A model generated the notes under the pieces. The model saw nothing but the letters and a program-made list of their open reading frames with translations. It had not been told where the DNA came from and did no database searches. Positions 1 to 10,627 of a stretch of 64,000 nucleotides of DNA are shown here, piece after piece. A program made the position numbers and the translations under genes. Within the stretch, counting starts at the first letter, position 1. Each line of letters opens with the position of its first letter. This stretch comes from Terana coerulea (Eukaryota > Basidiomycota > Agaricomycetes > Polyporales > Phanerochaetaceae), in NCBI GenBank assembly GCA_024811115.1, contig JAKOGH010000747.1, forward strand, positions 186,001 to 250,000, read 5' to 3'.

Positions 1-1083
1 TAACTTCATTCTAGTATATATTGCTCCTACCCATACCCCGTTGTTTCAATCACCATTTGCTATCCCGTTGCACCGCATTTTCATTTTGTCTGTATATTGC
101 GCCTCATCATCCATATCATGTCCTCCTTGCATAATACTGACTGCTGCAGTATCTCCACGACGTAATGGAACAGTAGAAATAACAGTCCTTATCCTGCGTG
201 CTGAAAGAACACCGTATCCGTACAGGTAGGATCGACTGTTTCTGATAGTCCACCAACGCTTCAAGCTTCAAGCCTTCCGTAATACAGACAATGCAGGTAC
301 GTTCGCGGTCACCCGTTCAGCTTCGTTCTACTGAAATGTCCGTCCCAGCATGGCTCGATAGAATGCATGACGCATTGCGAGTCACCTGGCAGTGTCGTTG
401 AAGTCTCTTATGCATCGTCAGCAGGTATTGCAGAACTATTCAGCCCGGGATCGGCACGGTTCCCCGTTGTCGAAGGTCACTCGAAGTCACCGAGCGTCTG
501 TAGTACCGCTCTCGAGTCTCGGGTATAGCACGGCGTATGTCTGGGTGAGCCTGCATCTTTTATGCCGCCCATTGCAAGAACTGAACACAGTGCTCAGTGC
601 TGGCGGTTTTCATCAAAGATGACTGGTGAGCTTTCTCTAAGTTGTACAGTAGACCCAATGCAGCGAGAAGTCAACAAGGATCTGGAAAATAGTAGCTGCG
701 GTCTCAACAGTGACTTCAGCGTAATCTGACGTCGTTTCGACGCTAAGCTGTTCCTTGACCGTGCTTAAATCGTCCAGGCAGATATACATTCAAACGGCCC
801 GCCGATGCTTCCACATAAGCTAAAGATAACTCACGGAGAGTAGGCTCTCGGCCACATGACGTGACGGAGTTAGATGCACATCGACGGGTCATGGGAGAGA
901 GCACCCATTCGGAGGCGGCTGCTACTCGGATATGCAGTGAGTGCAGAAGTCATCCGGTGATTTTGATTCTGGAAGAACTTACATCAAAATGACAGACGAC
1001 CCCTCGCATTGCCACTGCTTCTTGAATATCATGGACGACTCCAGCGCATAGGCACATGGCCACGTCCACAAATCACTGCCGCG
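1..1083. other. Intergenic, no supported gene
   Basis: I see no convincing coding region on either strand. Only short open frames occur, with no recognisable domain, signal peptide or splice pattern. The last part is the upstream region of the CE1 esterase. Confidence 0.5.
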
Positions 1084-1091
1084 GTATATAA
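1084..1091 (+). promoter_or_regulatory. TATA box of the CE1 esterase gene
   Basis: A TATATAAG-type sequence lies 66-73 nt upstream of the esterase ATG at 1157. The spacing suits a TATA-driven fungal promoter with a short leader of about 40 nt. No activator sites could be assigned. Confidence 0.5.
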
Positions 1092-1156
1092 GCGACATTC
1101 GATAGGTCGACCTGTTGAGGACCTATCACTCGAGCTCAACCGGCGACGTTCATACC

Positions 1157-2445
1157 ATGCTCTTCAAGGCTCTGTCCACGGTTCTCCTCGGGGTCGCCGG
1201 CGCGTACGCCGCGGCCGGCCAGCTGAAGCAGATCACTGCCAACTTCGGCCCCAACCCGACCAATGTCGAGATGTTCCTGTACCAGCCGGCGAAGCTGGCC
1301 TCGCCGACGCCGCTCATCATCGCTATGCACTACTGCTCCGGCACGGCGCAGGCCTACTTCCAGGGCACGCAGTACGCCAACCTCGCCGACACGCACGGGT
1401 TCATTGTCATTTACCCGAATGCGCCCACTGCTGGAGGGTATGTGTCTACTTCGCTTGCAAATAAGGGGAACTTCGCTGACAGGACATACTATGTAGATGC
1501 TGGGATGTCGCCACCAACGCGACCCTGACGCACAACGCTGGAGGAGACTCATTGGGCATTGCATCAGTTTCTCGCTGGGCTGTTACAAACCTCGGTGTCG
1601 ATCCCAAGCAAGTCTTTGCCACTGGTACATCTTCCGGTGCCATGATGACGAACGTGCTTATGGGTGCCTACCCTGACATCTTCGCCGCCGGCTCCGCTTT
1701 CTCTGGTGTCCCGTACGCGTGTTTCGAGGGCCCGAGTGCCTGGAACTCGCAGTGCTCTGAGGGTCTGCTCATCAAAACGCCGCAACAATGGGTAAGCTGA
1801 TGTCTTCAGCAGACAGACCAATGTATTAAACCTCTGTCAACAGGGCGACCTTGTTCGCAGCGGCTTCCCAGGATTCACTGGAACCCGGCCGAAGTTCCAG
1901 TTCTGGCACGGTACCGCGTACGTATCTCATCATTCCACCAAACCGGTCGACGTTATCTGACAAGGACTTACACATAGCGACACCACGCTCTATCCCCAAA
2001 ACTTCTGGGAGGACATCAAGCAGTGGACGAACGTCTTCGGAGTCTCCCAGACGCCGATCTCGAACATCACCAACGACCCGCTCCCGGGCTACTCGCGCGC
2101 GTCGTTTGGCCCTAATGTCCAAGCCATCCTTGCGCAAGGCGTCGGCCACACCGTGCCCGAGCAGGCCGGGGACGTGCTGAACTGGTTCGGCATCTCCAGC
2201 TATCGCGCCCGTCGGCTCGAGCGGGACCAGCGGCGTTCCTCCTCCGGCCCAGTCGAGCCCGCCGCCTTCCTACAGGGACTGTGCAGCAGTACGGCCAGTG
2301 CGGTGGTATTGGCTTCATTGGTCCTACAGGTACGCTCTTTGGGCAGACATGATGTATGAAATGTCACCTAATTCTTGTTTGACTAGATTGTGTGTCGCCG
2401 TTCGCTTGCAAGGTGCTGAACTCCTACTACTCTCAGTGCTTGTGA
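1157..2445 (+). CDS. Secreted CE1-family esterase (acetyl xylan / feruloyl esterase type) with C-terminal CBM1
   Basis: Predicted extracellular esterase that removes acetyl or feruloyl groups from plant xylan; the CBM1 would bind cellulose. Five exons: 1157-1437, 1497-1791, 1844-1917, 1978-2329, 2387-2445. Residues 1-19 form a signal peptide. The alpha/beta-hydrolase core shows GTSSG at residues 137-141 (Ser139 nucleophile), an Asp in WHGTAD and a His in GVGHTVPEQ. The C-terminus is a cysteine-rich CBM1 ([14 protein letters not shown] ... ending in SQCL). Between the core and the CBM1, a typical Ser/Pro linker ([14 protein letters not shown]) is readable only one frame over, so two single-base shifts (near 2203 and 2272) separate core, linker and CBM1. 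A 65-nt GT-AG intron (2211-2275) would restore the frame but delete the linker. About 352 residues if the linker is included. CE1/PHB-depolymerase-like assignment is firm; acetyl versus feruloyl specificity is not. Confidence 0.88.
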
Positions 2446-2827
2446 TCTGGGATTTCAGGACTCGGGAGGAAGCACCCTAGTCATCTTGTTGCTTTCATAC
2501 CTGTCAAAATCCTCCATTTCCGTTCATTAGCATGCCACATAGCTACCCCTTCTGAGTCTCTAGGGATTGATTCAATTTCTTGTATTGGCTATCCTTCGTG
2601 CTACAAATGTTATATTCTGTATGTCCCCCAAGAATGGGCGTCTAACTCCACAAGCCTATGCTCGGCGACCGTAGCCAACCCCGAGTCATATCTTTTATTC
2701 CGAACTATGCATCACAACACAACGACGACATATGCATCCGCGAGCATGTACCTGAAGCTGGATATATGCGCACGGAACACACCGACAAAGCCAAGTAATC
2801 GACCCTGGACCATCACTCTTGGACCCC
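2446..2827. other. Convergent intergenic region
   Basis: 3' flanks of the esterase (+) and the first UstYa-like gene (-). AT-richer than the genes. No further coding signal seen. Confidence 0.5.
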
Positions 2828-3500
2828 CTACGCCTGCCGCCCCTGCCAATCCCTGTACTCTGCTTGATTCTGCTTCATCTCGTCATACACTGCGCCCCAA
2901 TCCTTGCACTCGTACACCTGATCTGCGACGATTGGATCTCTGTGGTTTGGATTCTGGTACGGCTCTAGTTGGATGTCGCCTCGGCAAAGCACCATCTGCT
3001 TGATATAGTTCAAGCAATGCCTAGACAGCTCTCTGAGCTCCTCGGAACCTCCGTCCCGCTCGTGCACCAAGTCCTCCCGAAGAATGTCCAGGCAACGTAG
3101 CTGGTGTACCATCGAAACGGTGTATGGCTGCTTGTGTTCTCCCAAGTGGACAAGACCGTCGCCGGGGACAGTGGATTTCCACTCGCTCACGCCGTCTGGA
3201 GAGGCGAGGTCAAAGCGGATGGAGTGGTCGGCTGACATGCGGACATTAGCCCTCTGAATGGGCCATTCTTCGGGATAGTCATATCCGATGTAGCCTGGAT
3301 ATCCATTCCGGTGAGTGATTGCAGCTATCGTGTCGTGCATGGAAAGCCTCCGTACTGAATTCGACCCGCCCCCGCTTCAGCCATACTGTCACACCGACCT
3401 TCAAGAGCACGCTCAGGCCAAACAGGAGCGATACGAAGCCTGTCAAGGAGAAGTGTCGATGGTTGGTGGCAGACCCCATGAGACGTGAAGCACAAGGCAC
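2828..3500 (-). CDS. UstYa-like (DUF3328) membrane protein, copy 1, with degenerate motifs
   Basis: Two exons on the minus strand, 3500-3356 and 3294-2828, with a 61-nt intron (3295-3355). Start at 3500 or the in-frame ATG at 3479 (196-203 residues). An N-terminal membrane segment (GFVSLLFGLSVLLKVGVTVW) precedes a DUF3328 body with WPIQ near its start and a Cys-Lys-Asp-Trp segment near the end. Known UstYa-family oxidases carry two HxxHC motifs. Here the first reads HQLRC (second His replaced by Arg) and the second LSRHC (first His replaced by Leu), so the presumed metal-binding set is incomplete. It is convergent with the esterase and divergent from the 7-TM gene at 4260. In ascomycete ustiloxin and cyclochlorotine clusters such proteins oxidise peptide side chains; this copy may have lost activity or changed role. 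Confidence 0.82.
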
Positions 3501-4259
3501 GAATGCTGCCTCTGGATACTTATGTGGGTTAGAAGCCTTGCTGTCCTACACGTGGGCTCTGGGATGATTGCCGTCGAGCTATAGAGGGAGTTTGGCTCTC
3601 GGGATGGGCGTACGTACTCACGTTCCTTCCGATCTCCATGCCTGGGCATCGCTCACGGGGACACTCTGGATTTCATAGAAACGCGCATACCTGTGCTCTA
3701 GCGGACAAGCTGTAGCACTCTGTCGATCTAAGGCTTTTATGGTGCTTTCTCCACTGCCGGTTGGCATACCATCAAACGAAAACGGTTGCATGACAATAAC
3801 AGCTAGGTTCCCGATGACAAGCTCTGTCAAGCGAGTCGAGCTCGCTCCGTTCTTTATCGAGCAGCCGGCGGGCACCCGACAGATACAATGCGCTCACTAC
3901 GTTCCGCTTTGTTTCCCCTGGCGCATCGCCGTCCCGTTCTTAGCTATCTCCTCATCATTCAATTTCCTGCCCCTTTTTCAAGCCAGCTATTCACACCGAC
4001 TCCTGTATTTGCAAGGCTGCTTGGGCCTTCTGGGCAGACGACCAATACAAAACCTGCCTGCGGGCGGCGTTCTACTCGGCCCATCAACTTCGGAATTCTC
4101 CGATTAGGCAGTGTCCGTAACCGACCCTGGTAGCGGGAGCCACCAAGCGCGTGTCGATCTCTAGGCAATGCCGACGTTGATAATTCCTCCTCGTCTTCTC
4201 CCTCGACCACCGCACCCGCCGCCCTCTGCGCAGAGTCTGCCTCCCTCCCGCTCGCCGCC
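3501..4259. other. Divergent intergenic/promoter region
   Basis: Shared upstream region of UstYa-like copy 1 (-) and the 7-TM protein (+). Open frames in it look random; no domain or signal peptide recognised. Confidence 0.45.
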
Positions 4260-5479
4260 ATGTCGTCCACCGGCGTCTTCGAGCATGCGTACTACATCGG
4301 TAACTACATGAGCGGCATTCTGTATGGTGCGTGGAAGGCCGGTGCAGGATCATTTTGTTGGTGAACTGACGCAATGTTGTAGGAGTTGAGCTCGTCATGT
4401 ATTTTATGACGGTTAAGCAGCTTCTGCGCCGACGAGCGAGCGACCAAAGCTTCAAGTTCTTCCTGGGATTCAGCACGGCGCTCATGCTGCTGCTCACCAT
4501 CGACATCAGCGTCAACGCGGTATGGGGCGAAATAATGTGGATAAATGCGCGAAAGCAGCCGGGCGGCGTACCTGAGTTCATTGCCACCCAACTATCAAGT
4601 TGGTACCAGGCGTTGGGCTCGAGTGCCGCAGTTGGACTGGTCTTATTGTCAGACGGGCTGCTGGTATGTCGAGTCATCTCTCCTTCGTCATCGCAGGTTC
4701 TTCTCACTCAGAACATTGTCAGATCTACCGTCTATTCGTGATTTACGGGTCCAACTACTACATCATTGTCCTACCCATACTGATATACCTGGGTGCCACC
4801 GGTAAGGATCACGCCTTGACTGTATGCTGTCCTATGCTCATCTTGTTTACAGCCATGGCTATACTCGAATTGGTGGCCTCTTTCACCCCAGGCGGATTCT
4901 TCTTCGGTGCCACCTCGATCAACTTCGGTGTACCATACTATTCGATGACGATTGGGCTGAACATCATCGTCACTACACTCATTTGCTACCGCCTACTCAA
5001 ACTGTCGAACGCCGTCCGGCACACTATGGGTGAAGAAGACGCGGCTCTCTACACCGGTGTCGTCGCAGTGCTCATCGAGTCCGCCGCTCCTTATACCCTC
5101 ATGGGTATGATGTTCTTGATCCCGTATGCGAGAGGCAGTCTGGTCGCGGTTGCCCTTGGTCAGATTTGGGCCAAGCTCACCGTACGTGAACCTGCTCGGA
5201 GGTCGCCTGTCTCCTGCTGATGATGCTGATACACAGTGCCTCGCACCACAACTCATCATACTGCGTGTCGTCTCCGGCCACGCGTGGGGCAAGGACACGG
5301 TCACCCACGCGAACACCAGCTTCGGATTCTCCGCGAAGTCGCGCCGTTCCCGTCACGTTGGCACCATGCTGTCCACGATGGAGGTACAGCCGGAGCTCAC
5401 GCAGGGGTCTACTCTCACCACGTCGTCGTATGACAGGAAGGAGGGTAGGAGTTCGACCTCGCTTGTGCATATTGTTTAG
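4260..5479 (+). CDS. Agaricomycete 7-TM membrane protein of unknown function, copy 1
   Basis: Five exons (4260-4326, 4383-4663, 4723-4801, 4853-5181, 5237-5479) join into a clean 332-residue frame. About seven hydrophobic helices are visible, ending with a Ser/Thr-rich cytoplasmic tail of about 70 residues. It carries the marks of a large Agaricomycete-only serpentine family: a YRLFVIYG segment after helix 3, an LICYRLLKL loop, and the IESAAPYT segment in helix 6, followed by APQLIILRV. The same IESAAPYT block is in the gene at 29833. Function is unknown; a receptor-like role is often guessed but not shown. It sits between the two UstYa-like genes, so a role in peptide or metabolite sensing or export is possible but speculative. 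Confidence 0.85.
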
Positions 5480-5656
5480 CACTTAATATCGTGTCGTAAA
5501 ACGACACCCACGCTTGTTGTCCGATGTACTCATACTTCTTGCTGTAGCTATAACATCCCGTTGACTGTATATACGATGCTCCTGTCGCAATTAGCTATTA
5601 CGCTTGCGGTATTAAGTAACTGTGAGTCACTTGTCACTGGTTCTACGGCGAAGAGC

Positions 5657-6702
5657 TCATTCCGGTGTTTTACTAGTATCCAGTGCGAGGATATAAAGCG
5701 GCCATTCTCCCCAGGGAGAAGGCATGTTCTTCTCGCCAAGCAGCTTCAGCCCGACTTTCTGGTAGATCGACGCCTGAGCACATTTCACCTCAGCACGAGT
5801 ACATTCGGCCAAACCCGAACACACGTACGTTCAGCGCAGTCGTAGTCGACATCGCGATGGTGTCCCCGTTTTGCCGGCCTGCGGAAATGGGTGTTTTGGT
5901 TCATCTCGTGCCGAAGCGAATTACGACCACAAATGTTGCTTACCTTCTCCCGAATTACGTTGATGAGCCCGCCGCCGATGCCCTTCCCTTGCCACTCGCG
6001 CTTGACCATGACCATATGCATATACCAGGAGTCTGTCTTCCCCTAATGCTGGCGTCAGCTCACTCATCGAATCGCCAAGCCTCGGATATCACTTACTGTA
6101 GGACCGAGACATTTATTTACGAAAGCGGGGAATTCTTCCAGATACTGAGGTCAGCATGTTAGTTGGTACGATCCAGACGCTGGTAGATTGCTGACCGTTG
6201 TCTTGTAGTACTCTTCCCCGCGTCCGACAAATTCTTCATAAACTCGTTCAATCCCAAGGTGCGTTGCTCCTCTCTTTACCATTTTCGTAAGCTCCACATT
6301 TCGTCCGCTAAGAAACGTACTAACGTGTTGAATAGATCTTGCCCGGGAGGCATGGTCATCAAGAACCCGACGAGGCCATCCTTCTCGTGCATCGCCTCGT
6401 AGTACTCTCCGCTGTGAATCCCAGCACGAAGCATCGCGCGACCCATCTCTGGAATCTTGTGTCCTTCCCCGCCGCACAGACTTATCAGGGCCAGGTCTAC
6501 CCGATTCGAATCAGATAAAATATCGGAGCTAGGAAGTACAGGAACTTGCCGTCTTTCATGAGCTCGTAGAAGAACGCGATTGCCTCGTCGATGCGCGCCG
6601 CTGTCATCCACGACGTAAGTTTCTAACGTGAGCATCCCGGAGCAAAGGAGCCTCGCCTGACACCTGTTCGACCCTTTGCAGGGTGACGCCTGGAGGAACC
6701 AT
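5657..6702 (-). CDS. GNAT-family N-acetyltransferase, apparently frameshifted near the C-terminus
   Basis: A multi-exon minus-strand gene, start at 6702 (MVPPGVTLQRVEQ) and stop at 5657. Recognisable parts in order: TAARIDEAIAFFYELMKDGK, PEMGRAML, SLWMPPG-like FLMTMPPGQD, LEEFPAFVNKCLGPT, then the acetyl-CoA-binding loop VKREWQGKGIGGGLI (motif A, Q/RxxGxG/A), followed by NGDTIAMSTTTALN and ASIYQKVGLKLLGEKN, a typical GNAT end. Between REK and RQNGDT the frame breaks by one base (near 5876, a G/C run that seems one base short). Introns are short; the first is only about 41 nt and less certain. The family acetylates amines; the substrate cannot be told. It lies in the UstYa neighbourhood and could tailor a cluster product, or be unrelated. 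Confidence 0.75.
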
Positions 6703-7338
6703 CGTGCTGAATCAAGAACCCCGACGTTGCGAGGGAGGATGCGGCTCACCTCACTTTGCCTGCACGAGGTCATATATCAAGCACGCCCATCGCTTATACA
6801 CACATGTCGTGCACGCCATCACCGACAGAACATACCGTATCTGCGGCATGCCGGTCATCAGTGAGCGTACAAGCGACCGGGCCTTCTCTCAACCCACGGC
6901 GGAGAACTCGAAAATCGCAGCAACCCTGCACCCTCTCCCGCTCGGCGCGAGTCGACGGCTGCTTATCCCAAGTGCGCTAAGCAGGGCTCACCTGAACGCA
7001 AGCGAGCCGCTGACGAGCGTGTTTGTTTTTCACATGCAGGAAGGTCCCGGCGGCCGTGCGCAATAAGCTCTGTGCCACATCGGAGTCAAAATTTCCAAGA
7101 GATTTCTGAATCTATAGGTCTTCTCGCCGAGACCACCGCCCGCGGAGCAGCCTGAACGTCCCATCATACACGCGTATGAGATCTGACCCCGTGGAACTCC
7201 AGCGGCCGTTCTAGGCAGCAGTGGAATAGCTGGTGCCTTCATTTTGCGCTGTGGCAAGGTTGGGACAGAGCGGGGACGCGCGTGAATTTATACCGACAGC
7301 GGACCGATAATTGTAAGTGTTCTCATTCACTGCTCAGT
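6703..7338. other. Divergent intergenic/promoter region
   Basis: Upstream of both the GNAT gene (-) and UstYa-like copy 2 (+). A weak TATA-like stretch (TTTATACC) is near 7286. GC-rich open frames here do not resemble anything I know. Confidence 0.4.
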
Positions 7339-8056
7339 ATGTCGAACCACGCAGGAAAGAGCCTTAGCCTTTTCCACGTGTGCTTGCTTGTTCTACTAGC
7401 AGGCGGCACCCTGTACATGAACTTCACACTCGTCAAGGACGTGAGGGTCGCGAGATCAAGAGATGAGGCACACTACACCGTGGCCACGCAAGTGCGCTCT
7501 GCCGAGTCCTACAGTGAGTCCTCTAATTCTGCAAAGATACGTAGCTGACGAGTTGCATGAAGGCTATGTTGGCAACGACCACCCACGAGTCCTTCCCGTC
7601 ACAAGAAAACGAACGAAGATGACGGTGGAAGAAAGCGTTCGTTATTCATTGGCAAACCCCGAGGCGGACGAAGAATGGATCTGGACGGGCCCCATAGGCG
7701 ACCACGCCATCCGCCTCGGCAAGGACCAGCGCGGCTTCGTAGTGGCCATGTTCCACCAGCTGCACTGCCTGCGCATGATACGGCGGTCGCTCGACGCTGG
7801 GAACTGGGCCGCCATGTCGTCCGCCCAGCGTGGGCACATGCACCACTGCTTCACCTACCTGAAGCAGTGGACGCTCTGCGCGGCGGACGTGACGCTCGAG
7901 CCGGGCGACTTCGCGCGGCGCAACTTCACCGCGGAGCGCGTCGGCGCGACACACACCTGCTTCGACTGGGAGCCGGTCTACGACGTGGTGAACGCGGGAT
8001 GGGAGACGTGGGAGGCGTACAGGGTGGCGCACGGTGTACCGGAGCAGCCGATGTGA
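7339..8056 (+). CDS. UstYa-like (DUF3328) membrane protein, copy 2, motifs intact
   Basis: Two exons (7339-7513 and 7563-8056; 49-nt intron) give 222 residues. An N-terminal membrane anchor (VCLLVLLAGGTLYMNFTLV) is followed by the DUF3328 domain. Both HxxHC motifs are intact: HQLHC at residues 123-127 and HMHHC at 150-154, followed by LCAADVTLEP and a closing Cys-Phe-Asp-Trp segment. UstYa-family proteins catalyse oxidative cyclisation, hydroxylation or chlorination of ribosomal or nonribosomal peptides in ascomycete clusters; family knowledge supports an oxidase role in the secretory pathway, but the substrate here is unknown. Downstream, at 8949-10836, lie three small secreted-peptide genes that are natural candidates for substrates (inference from proximity). 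Confidence 0.88.
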
Positions 8057-8893
8057 TCGAACCGTAACAGCTCTCCTGGCCTGCGGGATCGGATGTACTT
8101 ACTACGGAATCGCGAAGTTGGATCTCAGTCTCTGCTAAGAGAAAGCCAAGGCCGAGTGTGAATTGCGCTGTGTACGTGCTGCTACGTGCCGACGGTGCCG
8201 TCGGCGTGACGCTTGACGAACGCGACGGCTTTAGACCTTCGGTGCCGCAAAGCGTGCAGGGCATTCCCAGCCGAAGGCCAGACGCACCGTCGTGTTCACG
8301 AGAACCTCGCAACAGCACACGAGGCGAGCATAGCCGGATGGCGGCCTGCGGCCTAGCCGGGAAAACGGTACACTGAGCCACAATTTCAGATGATGGCTCG
8401 ATAGGACGAAGGTTTTGGTACGGACGTACGAAACAAGAGGCCAAGTATGCAGCATCAAGAATGGAAGACAGGTACACGAGGCGGCCAGCGCACACTCACC
8501 TTACTCTCCCATTACAGCTGTGGTCGCTAAGATGACCAAGCTGCTGCGAGTGGCCTCAGCCTTGTGGCGCCGGGACTTGTCATAGAGGACGCTGAATCTC
8601 TACAAATTCCTGTGCTTTGGTTTGATAGATCGTGTCAAATGACACGAAAGATACGATCCTGAGGTGTGACCGTGTGAGGTTTGCGCTGTCCATTCGGCTT
8701 GGCCGCACCTCGAACAGCAATACCGGATACAAGTATCCAACTGAAGTAATACCACAACCTACGCCTTTAATTTCCGACATGTCGCACACGGAGAGGCCCG
8801 CTAAGATTCTATCGTTGAGCCTCGATTGACCGCGGCCGGTGTCGCTCTCTTGGGTGGTGGCTGAAACAACTAGAAAAGTAGGGTTGGATAAGG
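8057..8893. other. Intergenic, no supported gene
   Basis: Region between UstYa-like copy 2 and the first small secreted-peptide gene. I looked on both strands for further signal-peptide mini-genes and found none. Confidence 0.4.
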
Positions 8894-8900
8894 TATAAAT
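8894..8900 (+). promoter_or_regulatory. TATA box of small secreted-peptide gene 1
   Basis: TATAAAT, about 50 nt upstream of the ATG at 8949. The two sister genes also have TATA-like elements at comparable distances (TACATAA near 9613 and TATAAGTATA at 10587). Confidence 0.5.
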
Positions 8901-8948
8901 GAGCTCCTGCGATGACCATGGTACCGTAAACCACTCGCCATACCACCA

Positions 8949-9134
8949 ATGCAGCTCAGGCAAGTCGTCTTCGTCGCCCTCTGCCTCGCGCTGTCCGCCG
9001 TCAGCGCCCCCGCCCCAGGTACGATGAAGCTTGCTCTCCTAGAAGGCTCCCGCCCACTGACCATGCCAGTAGCCGCGCACATTGTGCCAGTGCACAGGGA
9101 TGCGAGCATATTGGACCCGGTCACCGGCGGCTGA
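8949..9134 (+). CDS. Small secreted peptide, family member 1 (candidate modified-peptide precursor)
   Basis: Exon 1 (8949-9018) encodes a clear signal peptide (MQLRQVVFVALCLALSAVSA) followed by Pro-Ala-Pro. A 51-nt phase-1 intron (9019-9069) leads to exon 2, which ends HRDASILDPVTGG. Spliced product 44 residues; because the intron length is divisible by three, the unspliced reading (61 residues) is also open. The same layout (signal peptide plus proline-rich start in exon 1, phase-1 intron, H-x-D-x-x-I-L-x-P in exon 2) recurs at 9674 and 10628, which argues for a real gene family. I do not recognise the family. It lies 0.9 kb downstream of an intact UstYa-like gene on the same strand. Confidence 0.65.
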   Translation: MQLRQVVFVALCLALSAVSAPAPGTMKLALLEGSRPLTMPVAAHIVPVHRDASILDPVTGG

Positions 9135-9612
9135 GGACACGGTCGGTGAACCTTTTCTGACTCCGCAGCAGACCAAATAGCTTACCTCACACAGTAGGCC
9201 TTCTCCGGATATACTAGTCGCCGTCTTAACTTTCCTTGGAGCTCATAAGATTGAATCTTAGCAGGGCATCAGGCTTCCTCATTACACAAATGACGGGTAT
9301 CAGAGATGGAGAGATAGACTTGAAGCTGAGCGGATGCATGAATGTACCGCTCACCTAAAACATGTAAAGTAGCTGGGTTCAGACGTATAACGATGTCACA
9401 GTCGAAAGTAACAAGGGTTCATCGTCCACCCATCGCCTTCCTGAGACAGCTCAGCTGGAGCCGGCGGCCAGCCGAAAATGTGCGTCGCTCGAGTCGTGTG
9501 GAGTGGGATACGAGGATCAGATATCTTCGATGAATGGTGATAGACTATAACCAGCGACGAAGCCCGGCCGGCACCGATGTCCTGCAAGCGCGGGAACGCT
9601 ATCTAGGCTTTC
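9135..9612. other. Spacer between peptide genes 1 and 2
   Basis: No additional signal peptide or copy of the conserved motif seen on either strand. Confidence 0.4.
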
Positions 9613-9619
9613 CTACATA
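9613..9619 (+). promoter_or_regulatory. TATA-like element of small secreted-peptide gene 2
   Basis: TACATAA about 60 nt upstream of the ATG at 9674, in the same relative place as the TATA elements of the sister genes. Confidence 0.35.
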
Positions 9620-9673
9620 AGGGCATTAGGGCGCCACCAGTATCGCACATTTGTGTATTGCCTTACCGCATAG

Positions 9674-9934
9674 ATGTTCTTCCAAACCCGCTATTCTCAT
9701 AGCCACCGCCTTCTTCGTTCTCGCGGCGGCGGCAAGCCCTGTACCGACGCCGCGAGGTGAGCGTATCCGCGCTCGCAGGCGCACCGGTACCTGTTGGTTC
9801 GAATCTGTGGCTCATGCCAAGGTTTAGCTCCCATACGCTATCCGCATGTTGACGCACAAATCTTACAGCCACGGTCCACCGCCCGACGACGCTTGAAGAA
9901 GGCGTCACATAGTGAGTCCACATTATTCTATTAG
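9674..9934 (+). CDS. Small secreted peptide, family member 2, with a one-base shift in the signal peptide
   Basis: After MFFQTR the frame must move by one base (extra base near 9692) to read ILIATAFFVLAAAASPVPTPR, an evident signal peptide with a Pro-rich start. A phase-1 intron (9757-9821) leads to exon 2 with APIRYPHVDAQILQP, then a basic tail (ARRRLKKAS). The stop used here is at 9932; an alternative downstream intron would shorten the tail. About 64 residues. The motif H-V-D-A-Q-I-L-Q-P aligns with H-R-D-A-S-I-L-D-P and H-K-D-S-Q-I-L-A-P of the sister genes, and intron phase and position agree. The shift is either a sequencing error or a sign of decay. The basic stretch could be a Kex2-like processing site. 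Confidence 0.5.
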
Positions 9935-10586
9935 CTTATGGACAAGTCAGGGTCTCTAACACTTACTACTAAGCGAGAATAGCATGCAGGTAATCCTACA
10001 CACTGCATCCGTTACATGGCTGGTCTTGTCGACATAAAACCCATTGCGGAATGTTGAGAGGAGTGGTCCGCGTTCGCCGGCAATAGTCAGCAGATGTAGT
10101 GCAGTCTCCTGCTTTCAACCTGCCACCTGTATGATGTAGACCATTCCCGGTAAACTTAAACTCCGATAATAGGTTGGATAACTTCATGAGCATAAAATGA
10201 GCAAATGGGATAAGCTTGTCCGTGGGTTACTCGCCGTTGTTTCGCGTCTCCCGTCGCTCAGTTGTTAAGGCGCCGCAATCAGCCTGGATGCTGAGCGTGC
10301 GCTTTGAACAACATGGGTGCGTCATGTCGCCAGAAATAAGCACAGTGCACTCACGGTACACTTAGAACGGTCTTCTGCGTTCCCTTCAGGTCGAAGCGTC
10401 GATATGCGACAAGGACATACAGCAAAGCCGGTATCCGCCTTCGAGTTCTCAGCCGGGAGTTAGTGTATGCTTTTCGGAACGATGCATAACCTACGGGGTG
10501 ATATCGAACATCAGGGATCCGGTCAAGTTGGGTGCACCAGAGTCACGGATGCTTGGGACACGGACGAGAACCTTAACGACAAAGCG
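9935..10586. other. Spacer between peptide genes 2 and 3
   Basis: No coding signal supported. Confidence 0.4.
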
Positions 10587-10596
10587 TATAAGTATA
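10587..10596 (+). promoter_or_regulatory. TATA box of small secreted-peptide gene 3
   Basis: TATAAGTATA, about 32-41 nt upstream of the ATG at 10628. Confidence 0.5.
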
Positions 10597-10627
10597 GGCA
10601 GCTGCAGGACCGTTCAACATCCACACC

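Noticed and set aside
9793..9805. GGTTCGAATC, another T-loop-like word
   Set aside because: Within the intron of peptide gene 2, no cloverleaf partner sequences at the right distances.
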